DNA of 64,000 nt from Micavibrio sp. UBA2137. GTDB taxonomy: Bacteria > Pseudomonadota > Alphaproteobacteria > Micavibrionales > Micavibrionaceae. This document shows positions 8,199-17,475 of the stretch, piece by piece. A program made the position numbers and the translations under genes. Position 1 is the first letter of the stretch; each line of letters opens with the position of its first letter. The notes beneath the pieces are model-generated. The model did not search any database. It was given only the letters and a program-made list of their open reading frames with translations, and was not told where the DNA came from. Location: NCBI GenBank assembly GCA_002328415.1, contig DCXL01000004.1:905451-969450 (forward strand), given 5' to 3'.

Positions 8199-11100
8199 TT
8201 ATTCAACAATAAGGCTTCCATTGGCAATCATTGTCTGAATATCAAGACCTGTGGTATTTTGAATTTGCGTCACCGCTGTCCATGAACTTGATGTTCCAGA
8301 GCCATCTTCATCTACATTAATACGCGTATAACTACTACCTGCATTGAACTGTACAAAGTCGAGGATATTGTCGCCGTTTGCAGAACTGTAGTTAATGACA
8401 TCTGAGATGTCGATGATGTTATTACCGTTGCTCCAATCCATGATGTAGTCACGGCTACCATCAAGATCACCCGCATAGAATGCGAAAGTGTCATTGCCGC
8501 TATGACCATAGAGATTATCCAAGTCTGTTCCACCATTCAGCAGATCATTACCGTCACCACCATAGAGCTTATCATTGCCTTCACCGCCATAGAGCTCGTC
8601 ATTGCCTTGGTTACCCTCTAAGAAGTCCCAACCATCTTCCCCATAAACTACGTCATCGCCATAATTACCTTTTAGGTTATCTACGCCTGTTCCGCCATAG
8701 AGAGTATCGTTATCATTGTCGCCATAAAGGTAATCATCCCCATCCCGACCATAAAGAATATCGTCACCGTTTCCGCCTGCTAGATTATCTCGGAAGTCTC
8801 CTATTCCTCCATCTAAAATATCATTGCCATCATCGCCATAGAGTGTGTCTTTGTCGTCTCCGCCATCAAGGTAATCATCACCATTATTACCTCTGAGTTG
8901 GTCTTCCCCATCTTCCCCATAAAGATTATCATTACCGTCACCACCGTAAAGCCAGTCATATCCTGTGCCGCCGTATATAATATCGACCCCCGAATTACCT
9001 TCTATAGTGTCTACGCCTTCACCACCCTCAATCCAATCATCACCATCGCCGCCGTAGATGTCATCATTACCATCTTCACCGTAAAGATAGTCATTACCAG
9101 CCCCAATAAATCCCGCTAGACTATTTGCATCATCGCCGTAAATGTAGTCGTCACCTGTTCCGCCATAAATAAAGTCATCGCCTTGGTCACCTCTTAGAAC
9201 GTCCGATAAGTTACCGCCATAGATAGAGTCGCCCCCTTCTTCGCCATAAATGTAATCGTTACCATCTTCCCCATAGAGACTATCCTTTCCAAGGCCGCCA
9301 TAAATTCTATCCTTCATAGCACCACCATAAATGGTATCTGAGCCACCATAACCGTAAAGGAAATCTTCTTGGTCATTGCCGTAGATATAATCCCACTCAT
9401 CAGATCCATAAATGGAGTCAACGCCAGCAGTGCCTAATAGAGCAAAATTAAACTGACTTGTGGTTAGGTTTGAATAGTGAATGCCTTTAACAAGAACAGA
9501 GTTATTGGCATCGACCGTTATTAAGGCATCATCTCCAGCGTCCGCAATTGTTAAATCATTAATATCGGTTACTGCACTCACACTTGCAAAATTGAGGCGC
9601 TCGCCATCAGAAATATTAAAGTCATGGACAATGTCATGCCCAAAGTCATTTGAGAGAACACCAGGCCCAAAATTATAGTAATCGCGTTCATTGTCTTTGC
9701 CGCCATAAAGGTTATCATCATCATCGCTTCCAATAAGAACATCAGCCCCTACGCCACCATAAAGACGATCATTGCCCATTCCTCCATAAAGCACATCATT
9801 ACCTTCATCGCCAAAAGCAACATCGTTATCATGGCTTGCACTTAAGTAATCATCACCTGCACCCCCATAAAGGCGGTCGTCTCCAGCTCTTCCATAAAGA
9901 ACATCGTCATCATTGCCTCCATAAAAGAGGTCGCCATAATTGGAGCCAAGTACGGTATCTGAACCATCTCCTCCTTCATATGAAACGCCACTTGTATTCG
10001 AGAAGAAATACTCCGTATCATCCTCAACAGTACCTTGGATAAAAGAGGGTAGTGAATTAGGATCGATAGTATATTGATGTAGCTGGTCAAACGTATAAAA
10101 CCTGCCATCAGAAAACGTTACTCCATCAAAATAAGATTGTGTAACGGTTTTAGCTAAAATATTTGAGCTTAAGTCAAATATTGTAAAATTTGTGCCCGAC
10201 AAACTATAAGTAAGGTCGGCAACTTGAAGGTTGTTTACCTGAATAGAGTTAATTCCAAGATCATCATAAATGTAACTATACTCATTAGGAGCTATAATAT
10301 AGGTATCATTCCCATCTTCTCCACGTAGATTGTTACTCCCTATCCCACCAATAAGTGTATCGTCGCCAGCACCCCCAAACAAAGTATCGTTGCCCGCATT
10401 ACCGTAGAGTGTGTCATTACCTTCATCGCCATGAATTTCATCATCAAAGGCCGAGCCAAAAGCGACATCATCCCCGCTTAAAAGATCTGCTCTTACACGG
10501 ATGTGATGTTGTGACACGTCATAAGTATCATTTCCTAGCGTGTTAATTGGCGTATATGCTGTACGAGCAGCTGACAACTCTTCAATCAGATAAAAGTTTC
10601 CATCAAAGCTAATACCGCTGAAACTATCTACACCAACTATTTGAAATAGATCATTGTAAATAATATTCGGGTTTTGAGAAGGATAACCTCCAGCCAAAAC
10701 AAGATTACCTTCTGCATTTTCATACAAGCCATAAGTCAACGATGTGCCATCAAAATTTGTAAAATTAAGCGTATTTGTGCCTGAAGCATCCTCTATGTGT
10801 ACATAGATATTGTCACTTGTCGGCGCGGAATAGTTTTGTGGGTCAAGAACAAAAGGATTTACGATATCGATGTTATAGGCATCGTCACCTTTGGTATCAA
10901 CAGCATCTATAAATGCAACATTATAAGTGTCATCACCGCCATTATCGACAATTTTACTTAACCCATCATAGTCCGTGATGTGGTCTGAATTCACACCTGT
11001 GATATAGCTATCATCACCCTGACCGCCTGCATATGTGTTATTGCCGACACGCCCTATGAACAGGTCCCGACCGTTGGATCCTATGAAATTATCGTTCCCT

Positions 11101-14100
11101 GTGCCGCCGTCTAATCGATTAGAGTATGTGTAATATTCACCATCTATGGTTTCATTGGTTGTCTGCCCTAAATCAGCTCCACCTGTTAAAGTATCGTCTC
11201 CACTTCCACCATAGAGTCTATTAATTGCGCCCTCACCTTCAATCGTGTCACTGCCAGCGCCTCCATAAACAGTTTCACCGTAGATAGTGTCATCACCTGC
11301 CCCTCCATAGATTTCATCAAGGCCAGTGCCGCCGCTTATGATATCGTCCCCCGCACCACCATAAATTGTGTCATCACCAATTGTCCCCGCATAGTTGTTG
11401 TTTCCTCCATACAAAGTTACAACAGTCTCGTCCTCAAAATAGGGATTTGGGCTGTACCAGCTATTACCGACAGTAGTTTCATAGAATGTGGTGTAAGCTG
11501 TTGAGGTTACAGCAGTATCTGTATAGACAACATGTTCGCGATCATTGCTGAAGGCGACTGTTATACCATTATTTGTGACGAAATTATCTAATGTCAGTGA
11601 ACCATGACTTCCAAAATTTAGAACAAGGTCAACATATTCATAAAAGACATCATCAATGCCATCATTGTTATTATCAACGCCATAAGTGTCAACAATACTG
11701 TATGTGTAACCTGAAAGATCATCGCGTGTCAGACCTTCCCAGATAGTCACGCCGCCATATCTACCAGAATAAATTGTGTCATTCCCACCCGTATAGATGT
11801 AATTGATACTACTTGCATTTTGATGGGCGTAACCCGAACCACTTGAAAGCACATGGATAAAATCATTTCCAGTTCCTGAAATGAACTTGGTTCCGTCTAA
11901 ATCGTAAACTGTGTCGCCTTGATGCGAACCCCAGAATTCTCTATTACCATCATTGTCATGATAAACTGATTGCATAACGCCGTTCGTTGAAATGGAGACA
12001 ACGTCACCATCACTCGTTACAAAGTCAAAGGTAGCCGCGTTTGCTGCACTGCTGTGATCGAATTTCACAATGCCATTGAAGTCAACGGCATTGCCATTTG
12101 TATCAATACTCCCAAAATTAACATTGCCTGCACTTGACTCAGATGTCAGTAAGGTCACCTTTCCAGAATAAGTTTCGAAATTTTCTAAGGTAACAAAGTC
12201 AGGTGCATTCTCTATCCATGCGTGGTCTGAAGTACCGTCTGTTTTGAGAAAACTTTTGTCTGCAAAATGGACGTTATCATTACCATTCAGAGCATTAACT
12301 CTATCTATAGGAAAAATAGAATTTGGGCTAAGTGGTGAGTAAAATGTCACCCTGTCATTTTGATTGCTCAATATCAAATGCTCTATTAGGCCTAATTCTT
12401 CTTCTAAGCCTATATATTGAGAAGAAGAATCATCCCATCCTCTTACGGTAAAGCTAGAGAGATTGCGAACTGAAAGCCCATAAGTAAAGTTGAGAGTTGA
12501 ATAATTGAGTGTATCGTAGCCATCTTGATAGTCATTTCCGTAAACATCGGCTTTACCACCATAGAACTTATCACCTTCTAAGCCACTGGCCGTACCAAAG
12601 CCAAAGAATGTGTCATCATTGTTTCCGCCATAAAGAACATCCTTGCCGCCCTTACCTTGCAGAATATCATTTCCGTTTCCGCCAAAAAGGATATCATCAC
12701 CCGCTCCCCCAGTCAGTGAATCCGTCCCATCTTGCCCTAATAGAAAGTAATCATTATCACCTGTTGAAATATTGCCACCTGTCTGCTTAGCAATGACAAG
12801 GGTTGGACCAGCATATGTTGCATCGGCAACATGACTTGACCCGACATTGTCTGATACAACAAAGGCCGCGCGTTGAATAACATTCGTAGAACGATCGCCC
12901 CAAAGGTTCTCCATACTATCGCGTATATCATTTTCGATACCAGTTTCTTCAAGTAGATCACCAACCAAAGAAGCACGCGCAATCATTGGGGGCAATGAGT
13001 TAATGCCCGCCTCTTGCCAACGTGCATCAGAAAAGTTAATGGAAAGAATATTATCTGTATCTAAATAATCGAAAATACCATTTATAGCTGTGCCAAAATC
13101 ATCTTGCTCAACCTTATTTAGCGCAAGTGTACCCGCAAACTGAATAAAAGATTTTGAGATATTTTCTATGTTTTTATCGTCAAGCAAAACAGACGACACA
13201 TTCTGCGCCTGCAAGGCCTCTCCAAGCACATTTGCATCGTGATAGAAGGCACGAATACCCGTATCACCGAAGGGTGTCACGCCATCGTCAATAGCAGAGT
13301 AAGCTAATGTCTGCCTAAGTATTTGCGAGTATTTACCATCTGTTTGATATTGTCCTGCAACGTCGCTGTTTGTTGCAAAGCCGATTTGACTCGCAAAACT
13401 ATCATCAAATGTGACTGGCCAAAAATACTGAGCTGAATGCTCCCAATCTGTTGCCAAAGAAGTATTATTATTGCCACCTACCTCTGCAAAATAACGCATT
13501 GTCATAAGTGCCATATCGTGACGCTCTAGAGTGCCAACGTCAGATATGATACTAACATTTAGCCCTAAACCATGATTTTCCACACCTGAAGAAGGAGACC
13601 AAGGTGTTAGGCCCAAGAATTCTCCTGATATACGATGACCAGAAATATTGGCCAAATCACTTAATTCTTGAGGTGTGTCGTTGCCATAAATCAAATTTTT
13701 CAGATTGCTGTTATAAACTTCTTGAGAGAGAACATCATAGTTGGGATCAGAAAGATAGCTATCTAATTGCGCCTGAGTAACGCGAACCCCTAATGAGTCT
13801 TGTAGAGTAATTAAATTTCTTAAATCAATTTTATAGTCAATAGACTCTTGATAAGTATTTTCCGCTGCCGCCTCAAAATCCATGCTATCAAAAACAAGAG
13901 CATTTTGATGATAGATTTGTCCAACATAACCTGCTAGGCCACCCCCTAAAGAATGACCTGTTAAAGATATATCAGCATTGAAATAGCTACCTGCGCCTGC
14001 AACGCTTTGAAAAAACTCAATGGCCATTTCACCCTGTGAAGTGTTTGTAAAGCCTCCGCCCAAAGGCCAGCCATTTAAGACATCGCTACCGCCATCATCA

Positions 14101-14363
14101 AAACTAGTTCCACGATAAGATATGACAGTATCGATTACATTCCCTTGATTGTCTTTGATATCGTATGCAATCCCATAAAATCCTGCGTTAAAACCCTCAG
14201 ATCCTTCTTGAATATCACTTTCAAAAGTTATGATAGCCTTACCAAGAGATTGATTTATACTTTCTCCATTAGCATCAACATCAAGTTGAATTCCTGCACC
14301 ATAACCTCGGTTATAAGAATCCATCGATAAAATAGCGTTCATTAACGTATTATTGATTGGCAT
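8199..14363 (-). CDS. Giant RTX protein with N-terminal lipase-like alpha/beta hydrolase domain
   Basis: About 2054 residues from the ATG at 14363. The N-terminal ~400 residues contain a lipase class 3-like core with oxyanion-type 'YRGTSFDDG' and the nucleophile elbow GHSLGGG. The rest is several RTX blocks (one around residue 570, others from about 1030 to 1170 and around 1370 and 1500) separated by non-repeat linkers. A long array at about residues 1670-1960 leads to a C-terminal secretion domain like that of the neighbouring RTX protein ('DFVQF', 'INVDEDGSGT', hydrophobic end SLIVE). It is predicted to be a type I-secreted, calcium-dependent lipase or esterase. The start overlaps the upstream gene's stop by 14 bp, with GGAAGG 11 bp before it, so translation is probably coupled. 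Substrate and activity are inferred from family; Asp and His of the triad were not pinned down. Confidence 0.88.
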   Translation of the reverse strand: MPINNTLMNAILSMDSYNRGYGAGIQLDVDANGESINQSLGKAIITFESDIQEGSEGFNAGFYGIAYDIKDNQGNVIDTVISYRGTSFDDGGSDVLNGWPLGGGFTNTSQGEMAIEFFQSVAGAGSYFNADISLTGHSLGGGLAGYVGQIYHQNALVFDSMDFEAAAENTYQESIDYKIDLRNLITLQDSLGVRVTQAQLDSYLSDPNYDVLSQEVYNSNLKNLIYGNDTPQELSDLANISGHRISGEFLGLTPWSPSSGVENHGLGLNVSIISDVGTLERHDMALMTMRYFAEVGGNNNTSLATDWEHSAQYFWPVTFDDSFASQIGFATNSDVAGQYQTDGKYSQILRQTLAYSAIDDGVTPFGDTGIRAFYHDANVLGEALQAQNVSSVLLDDKNIENISKSFIQFAGTLALNKVEQDDFGTAINGIFDYLDTDNILSINFSDARWQEAGINSLPPMIARASLVGDLLEETGIENDIRDSMENLWGDRSTNVIQRAAFVVSDNVGSSHVADATYAGPTLVIAKQTGGNISTGDNDYFLLGQDGTDSLTGGAGDDILFGGNGNDILQGKGGKDVLYGGNNDDTFFGFGTASGLEGDKFYGGKADVYGNDYQDGYDTLNYSTLNFTYGLSVRNLSSFTVRGWDDSSSQYIGLEEELGLIEHLILSNQNDRVTFYSPLSPNSIFPIDRVNALNGNDNVHFADKSFLKTDGTSDHAWIENAPDFVTLENFETYSGKVTLLTSESSAGNVNFGSIDTNGNAVDFNGIVKFDHSSAANAATFDFVTSDGDVVSISTNGVMQSVYHDNDGNREFWGSHQGDTVYDLDGTKFISGTGNDFIHVLSSGSGYAHQNASSINYIYTGGNDTIYSGRYGGVTIWEGLTRDDLSGYTYSIVDTYGVDNNNDGIDDVFYEYVDLVLNFGSHGSLTLDNFVTNNGITVAFSNDREHVVYTDTAVTSTAYTTFYETTVGNSWYSPNPYFEDETVVTLYGGNNNYAGTIGDDTIYGGAGDDIISGGTGLDEIYGGAGDDTIYGETVYGGAGSDTIEGEGAINRLYGGSGDDTLTGGADLGQTTNETIDGEYYTYSNRLDGGTGNDNFIGSNGRDLFIGRVGNNTYAGGQGDDSYITGVNSDHITDYDGLSKIVDNGGDDTYNVAFIDAVDTKGDDAYNIDIVNPFVLDPQNYSAPTSDNIYVHIEDASGTNTLNFTNFDGTSLTYGLYENAEGNLVLAGGYPSQNPNIIYNDLFQIVGVDSFSGISFDGNFYLIEELSAARTAYTPINTLGNDTYDVSQHHIRVRADLLSGDDVAFGSAFDDEIHGDEGNDTLYGNAGNDTLFGGAGDDTLIGGIGSNNLRGEDGNDTYIIAPNEYSYIYDDLGINSIQVNNLQVADLTYSLSGTNFTIFDLSSNILAKTVTQSYFDGVTFSDGRFYTFDQLHQYTIDPNSLPSFIQGTVEDDTEYFFSNTSGVSYEGGDGSDTVLGSNYGDLFYGGNDDDVLYGRAGDDRLYGGAGDDYLSASHDNDVAFGDEGNDVLYGGMGNDRLYGGVGADVLIGSDDDDNLYGGKDNERDYYNFGPGVLSNDFGHDIVHDFNISDGERLNFASVSAVTDINDLTIADAGDDALITVDANNSVLVKGIHYSNLTTSQFNFALLGTAGVDSIYGSDEWDYIYGNDQEDFLYGYGGSDTIYGGAMKDRIYGGLGKDSLYGEDGNDYIYGEEGGDSIYGGNLSDVLRGDQGDDFIYGGTGDDYIYGDDANSLAGFIGAGNDYLYGEDGNDDIYGGDGDDWIEGGEGVDTIEGNSGVDIIYGGTGYDWLYGGDGNDNLYGEDGEDQLRGNNGDDYLDGGDDKDTLYGDDGNDILDGGIGDFRDNLAGGNGDDILYGRDGDDYLYGDNDNDTLYGGTGVDNLKGNYGDDVVYGEDGWDFLEGNQGNDELYGGEGNDKLYGGDGNDLLNGGTDLDNLYGHSGNDTFAFYAGDLDGSRDYIMDWSNGNNIIDISDVINYSSANGDNILDFVQFNAGSSYTRINVDEDGSGTSSSWTAVTQIQNTTGLDIQTMIANGSLIVE
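8500..9420 (-). repeat. Long RTX repeat array of the lipase-like protein
   Basis: About 35 tandem nine-codon units of the GGxGxDxLYG type in the C-terminal third of the protein at 8199-14363. They form the calcium-binding beta-roll next to the secretion signal. The DNA periodicity is coding, not a CRISPR array. Confidence 0.85.
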
Positions 14364-15045
14364 TATTAGGGCCTTCCGTTGAAAATGCGCCGGAGCTAAG
14401 GCTATTAGCAGTTCTGTTTTCAGCTTTACTTGTACCAAACCTTTGACCATCTAACCTCTGATTGTAATAATCATTCAACCAAGGTAGCAGTTCTTTAATT
14501 GTTTGAGTTACAGGCTCATCTACAAGTTCAATTGTTATAGTTTGAATTTTGACGCTTTCGCCGAACTTCTCCGAAAGATTGTCAATATCTACAGCCTCAA
14601 CAGATGTCGGGTTATCTATATCCTTAAATGTTACAAACCGCGGATAAGCCTCACGTGGTAATTCAGCCTTTGAGCCAATAGGAAGGCTGTTGTAAAAATT
14701 AACACCTTCAATTGTGCTTTCAGGGCCAGCATACGGAAAACTTTTATACAGCTCTCTAAACGCATCCCAACTTACAAGCCCAAATAGATATTGGTTATTA
14801 CCTAAATCTATAACGACTGCCTCCCCGCGCACTTTCGCAGGGCTAGTAGCGTTTGGTAAATCAATTTTTATTTTGCTGTCTGAGTCAGTTATTTCACGAA
14901 CAACTTCACCAGTTTTTATACCTTCTGGCGTGTCAACAGTCACAGTCATTTTATAATGCCAGTCACCTGACACATATAAATCACTCATCGCAAATGCCGT
15001 TGCTGACATCGCAATGACCGCAATGAATATCAGAAGCTTTTTCAT
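14350..15045 (-). CDS. Exported protein of unknown function, coupled to the RTX lipase gene
   Basis: 231 residues. A Sec signal peptide (MKKLLIFIAVIAMSATAFA) behind GGGGAG at 15045 predicts a periplasmic or secreted protein. The mature part has a beta-rich look (about 25-185) and ends in a low-complexity Ser/Asn-rich tail (GPNNANQ). I do not recognise the family. Its stop codon overlaps the start of the 2-kilocodon RTX lipase gene by 14 bp, so the two are translated together. A partner role such as chaperone, inhibitor or cofactor for the lipase before or during export is possible but only suggested by position. Confidence 0.75.
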   Translation of the reverse strand: MKKLLIFIAVIAMSATAFAMSDLYVSGDWHYKMTVTVDTPEGIKTGEVVREITDSDSKIKIDLPNATSPAKVRGEAVVIDLGNNQYLFGLVSWDAFRELYKSFPYAGPESTIEGVNFYNSLPIGSKAELPREAYPRFVTFKDIDNPTSVEAVDIDNLSEKFGESVKIQTITIELVDEPVTQTIKELLPWLNDYYNQRLDGQRFGTSKAENRTANSLSSGAFSTEGPNNANQ

Positions 15046-15256
15046 GGAACTCCCCACAATGTAAATTTGATTACATTAGTTACACCACACTTCTGAGAAA
15101 GAGTCGAATCATAGCGCCAAAGCTATGCACAACACGAATGATAACGTGCATTACGGAAATATTTATTTTTTTGAAAAAAGTGTTCTTGTATTAAAGTTAT
15201 AGTTGTTAAATAGCAAACTCATTTATCTCATGAATAAAATATTGAATAAGGAAATT

Positions 15257-15336
15257 GAGACTGGGGTAAGATTTGAACCTACGAACTTCAGCCGAAAACT
15301 ATCCGCAAGATGTAGATACACCAAACTGCATCAAAA
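15257..15336 (-). pseudogene. Degenerate tRNA-like sequence in a 431-bp gene-free stretch
   Basis: The gap from 15046 to 15488 is AT-rich and holds no gene. On the minus strand this part reads like the 3' half of a tRNA: a T-arm GTAGG TTCAAAT CTTAC followed by CCCAGTC. Upstream of it are an eroded D-arm-like (GCAGTTTGGTGTATC) and anticodon-like (CTTGCGG) stretch whose stems no longer pair, and no matching 5' acceptor strand. It could be a tRNA remnant left by integration at the border between the RTX locus and the defence genes. It could also be chance resemblance. Confidence 0.35.
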
Positions 15337-15488
15337 AACACTTCAATACACTCAAAAACACCGACGAACGGGGCCTCTGTGAATTTCAATATTTTGAATT
15401 CTCGTGCGGGCATTTTCCATGCTATACCATATCTTGTAATAAATAACGGTATACACGCAGTAAACACAAGATATGAAAAATAAATAGT

Positions 15489-16328
15489 ATGGCATTTTAT
15501 TGGGTCAATATTGGCAAAACATACAAAGAGGTCGAGAAGCACGGATTTTTGTGGGCCCCCGCATATAATATAAATAAAAAAGGCAATAAAACACTTCCTG
15601 CAGGATGGAAGCACGTTCCCGAAGTTAAAAAGGGGGATATTATATTCTGCAATCTAGGAAATAATATCCAATATATCGCTGAAGCAAACAAAGATGCCTA
15701 CCCCTGCACAAGACCCACAAACAGAGAATATGATGAATGGAAGGATGAGGGTTACAAAATAGAAGTATCTATTACAAATCTTGCCACCCCAACACCTGCA
15801 ACTAAACTTTCAGAAGAATTCATTGAGCTTTATAACAGCCATACGAGTCCTAAGCTATTTAACTCAAATGGCAAAATAACGGAGAACTATCTTTACCACC
15901 TCGATAATACAGCAGGCGTATTTTTACTAAGTCACGTAAATGGCTTTAATCCAAATATAAGAGATAGTGATATTGATTTGGAAAATGAAAGGGGCAAGCG
16001 GCTTTCATATGTTGAGAAAAAGCAGTATAGGCTGCACAAGATATATGAAGGGAGAATAAACACTCAAAAAGTAAAAGATAAATTAGGGCACTCATGCACC
16101 GCTTGTAATTTAAAGTTTACAGATATTTATGGTGAGCTAGGTGAAAACTTTATTGAAGCACACCATTTAGTTCCTTATTCACAATTAAAAGAAGGCCAAG
16201 AACGAGAAATCAATATCGAACAAGATTTTGTAGTTTTGTGTGCCAATTGCCATCGCATGATCCACCGTATGGATGATGTAAGTGATCTAGAAGGTTTGAG
16301 AAGAATCATTAAATGCTCTAATCAATAA
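15489..16328 (+). CDS. EVE/PUA-like domain fused to HNH endonuclease (McrA-like restriction enzyme)
   Basis: 279 residues. The N-terminal ~95 residues have an EVE/PUA-like look (FYWVNIGKTYKEV; KKGDIIFCNL; YIAEA), a fold that in other restriction proteins reads modified bases. The C-terminal domain (about 195-265) is a zinc-bound HNH (beta-beta-alpha metal) nuclease: Cys203-x2-Cys206, the catalytic pair His225-His226 in 'FIEAHHLVP', and Cys251-x2-Cys254-His255 with His259 in 'VLCANCHRMIH'. Such fusions are modification-dependent restriction enzymes. The gene is alone on the plus strand and overlaps the convergent TIR-like gene by 11 bp. The domain calls are from motifs; DNA-modification specificity is inference. 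Confidence 0.85.
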   Translation: MAFYWVNIGKTYKEVEKHGFLWAPAYNINKKGNKTLPAGWKHVPEVKKGDIIFCNLGNNIQYIAEANKDAYPCTRPTNREYDEWKDEGYKIEVSITNLATPTPATKLSEEFIELYNSHTSPKLFNSNGKITENYLYHLDNTAGVFLLSHVNGFNPNIRDSDIDLENERGKRLSYVEKKQYRLHKIYEGRINTQKVKDKLGHSCTACNLKFTDIYGELGENFIEAHHLVPYSQLKEGQEREINIEQDFVVLCANCHRMIHRMDDVSDLEGLRRIIKCSNQ

Positions 16329-17100
16329 AGCCAATCCCTTCAAAGTAAGCGATCAAAATAGTCTTTATATTAGCTTTTAGCCTTGCAGGAGCAGTATATT
16401 CTTCTCGTCGTCTTTGATCAAAATCAAATGGCGTTGAATCATTAGAAAAGTCATCACTTCTATCTCTTTTAACAAGTAAAACCTGGTCATCCTTTTTTCT
16501 ATTCTGTGCGTAACCTAGCTCGAATGAAACATTGCTATTAGGATACGATTTAGATTCAGACTCAGAACCTGAATTGCAAACATTGGTGATATCGAATACA
16601 CAGTACAAACTTCTATCTATGTTTTTCTGAATGCTTTCCACTATATTTGCCGACCCATCAGAAACACGGGTGGATTCCACTATTTCAATCTCATAGCGAG
16701 GACTCCTGCTATTAATTTCAACTACAGCCTCTTCTATACCTTCTTTAATATGACTCCTAGAAGGGTTGTAATCACTTTGCCAACTATAAAAGATCCAAGG
16801 TTTATAACCAGAAGGCAAATTTGATTTTTCAAAATAAAATTCATTTTCTACTAAATCAATGTTTACTAATTTAAAAAGACCTGACCCTTCAATATAAAAA
16901 AATATCTTATCATTTAATTGATAGTCTTTGTACCAGCTCGATTTCTCAATCAATTCTCTATCCGTTAAACAATAAGCTCTATAACCAGCTTTCAACATAC
17001 TTTTTTTTACAAGCTCAAGAGTAACTGGCGTTCGGGACAACTCTTCAACATCAAAAACTGCTCCTGGCGTATACCAACATTTAATTTTAGATATGGCCAT
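16318..17100 (-). CDS. TIR-like (FYSWQSD) nucleotide-binding effector-type protein
   Basis: 260 residues. Residues 1-100 are an unrecognised, possibly sensing, domain. From 101 the protein has the pattern of TIR-like nucleotide-binding proteins of defence islands: 'PWIFYSWQSD' (strand A plus loop), a helix 'HIKEGIEEAVVEI', 'CVFDITNV', and 'NSNVSFELGYAQ' followed by a 'DQVLLVKR' strand. It is the last gene of the hsdM-hsdS-hsdR-membrane protein series, 30 bp after the membrane protein. Related TIR-like domains cleave or bind NAD-like nucleotides in anti-phage systems. Which reaction occurs here is unknown, and the family assignment rests on these motifs alone. Confidence 0.65.
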   Translation of the reverse strand: MAISKIKCWYTPGAVFDVEELSRTPVTLELVKKSMLKAGYRAYCLTDRELIEKSSWYKDYQLNDKIFFYIEGSGLFKLVNIDLVENEFYFEKSNLPSGYKPWIFYSWQSDYNPSRSHIKEGIEEAVVEINSRSPRYEIEIVESTRVSDGSANIVESIQKNIDRSLYCVFDITNVCNSGSESESKSYPNSNVSFELGYAQNRKKDDQVLLVKRDRSDDFSNDSTPFDFDQRRREEYTAPARLKANIKTILIAYFEGIGFID

Positions 17101-17130
17101 TATTTAACTTTCCTTTTATCTTTAATTTTT

Positions 17131-17475
17131 TTATGTATTTCTTTTTTTAAAAGCTTCGCAAATAAACCATATACCCACTAATAAAATTGGAACGCCTATA
17201 ATCATGGCCGATGTCCCTATACCTACGAGTATAAAAAGCACCCCAAGCCCAATTTTACCAATTTTTGTCTTCTCTAGAGGTTTAAGAGGGTGAGCATTTG
17301 ATGGATTAAGTGCCTCCATCTTTTCATGCTTATAAATACGCCATCCTCTATAAGTTAGATAAATACCTAGAGGTATCATGGGGATAGCAATTCCGACGCC
17401 AGTGGTTGCAAGCCCTGCGCCTCCGACCACAAGACCAAAAAGCAATACACCTATTCCAATTAATAAACTTACCAT
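17131..17475 (-). CDS. Small polytopic membrane protein in the type I restriction operon
   Basis: 114 residues with hydrophobic stretches at about 2-22, 26-42, 74-90 and 91-108, separated by a basic, polar loop (about 43-72). Probably four membrane segments with a cytoplasmic loop. Its ATG directly abuts the hsdR stop codon (no spacer), so it is certainly in the same transcript and probably coupled. No family recognised. In defence operons a small membrane protein next to a TIR-like or nuclease gene is often a pore-like effector or a membrane anchor; here that is inference only. Confidence 0.7.
   Translation of the reverse strand: MVSLLIGIGVLLFGLVVGGAGLATTGVGIAIPMIPLGIYLTYRGWRIYKHEKMEALNPSNAHPLKPLEKTKIGKIGLGVLFILVGIGTSAMIIGVPILLVGIWFICEAFKKRNT

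Noticed and set aside
6889..9420. Dense, evenly spaced repeats that at first look like CRISPR arrays
   Set aside because: The period is nine codons, the variation follows GGxGxDxLx coding constraints, and no unique spacers or cas genes are present.
15288..15691. Minus-strand open frames overlapping the HNH gene start
   Set aside because: No motif, no ribosome site, and they overlap the well-supported HNH gene.
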